Made by a program: the position numbers and the translations under genes. This document shows positions 63,631 through 64,000 of a stretch of 64,000 nt of DNA, piece by piece. The notes under the pieces are model-generated. The model saw nothing but the letters and a program-made list of their open reading frames with translations, searched no databases and had not been told where the DNA came from. Location of the stretch: contig JAVLUZ010000154.1 of NCBI GenBank assembly GCA_036768485.1, positions 22,745,896 to 22,809,895 on the forward strand, given 5' to 3'. This DNA comes from Mermis nigrescens (lineage: Eukaryota; Nematoda; Enoplea; Mermithida; Mermithidae). Numbering within the stretch: the first letter of the stretch is position 1; each line of letters starts with the position of its first letter.

Positions 63631-64000
63631 TATGCACAAGATCAGGGTCGGCAGAGGGGTGAAATCCCAGAAATCGTGACCAGTAAATTTAATCTTCATG
63701 CTTTTGTTGTAGATGAATTACGAAAATGGTCAAAATAATTTTAATAAAATGCTTTACTGGGGTAGCTTCACGTTTTTAACATATTTTGACCGCATTACTG
63801 CACTTTATAATCATTAAAAAAATATAAATTCTAGAGTCGAAAAAATTTGATTTTTAGACCATTATGACGCGATTTTGAGCGCTTTTTGGGTAACAAAGAC
63901 AAACAATAATTAATCCGGCGCGAAGCTCCGGAAAAATTCTGTCATTTTTACCGCTTTTGCCCTCAAAAATGATTATGAAAATGTTCCACAAGCTCAAAAT
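63631..64000. mobile_element. MITE family I, cut by the window edge
   Basis: Starts near TGCACAAGATCAGGGTCGGC. Contains CCGGCGCGAAGCTCCGG near 63917. Confidence 0.7.

Noticed and set aside
1..64000. CRISPR array or prokaryotic operon
   Set aside because: Repeats are dispersed transposons and microsatellites, genes are spliced, and there is no spacer pattern.

Overview
The window is AT-rich animal nuclear DNA, probably from an invertebrate. The evidence is small coding exons with GT-AG borders, long introns, mariner/Tc1 remnants, a degenerate nuclear tRNA-Arg and dozens of short DNA transposons. I cannot name the species. There is no bacterial, organellar or viral gene arrangement.

Three spliced genes were rebuilt by joining exons whose splice phases agree; all are on the minus strand. 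(1) A mucolipin-type TRP channel (TRPML), 13 exons from 25435 down to 3111. The exons total 1911 nt, which is exactly 636 codons plus a stop. All six membrane segments and the NGDD pore motif are present. (2) An unrecognised gene at 44719-29532, with five exons adding to 191 codons plus a stop. It has a coiled-coil-like N-terminal half, a KRRR patch and an acidic tail. (3) The HSP90 co-chaperone CDC37, six exons from 63459 to 45657. Its first exon(s) lie beyond the right edge and one 9.5-kb intron is packed with transposons.

The rest is mostly transposon. Many short non-autonomous elements carry 8-bp target duplications (eleven perfect by eye, about ten more with 1-2 mismatches), as expected of the hAT superfamily. 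I group them into families A to P by their ends and internal sequence. They are nested in one another, and several sit within a few bases of exons. There are also two decayed mariners (743-2026 and 50212-51442), a 990-bp Tc1-like non-autonomous element, and several foldback elements with arms of 140-230 bp.

The most striking signal is a short palindromic module, GGCGC-GAA-GCGCC usually followed by (G)AAAATTTG. It recurs about 40 times, inside families whose other sequences do not resemble each other. It contains GCGAAGC, known as an unusually stable DNA mini-hairpin. A second theme is three elements that share CAGTGATCG-type ends but differ in the GC-rich word iterated just inside them.

Exon borders rest on splice consensus, phase arithmetic and protein similarity judged by eye. 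Repeat borders without a stated target duplication are approximate.
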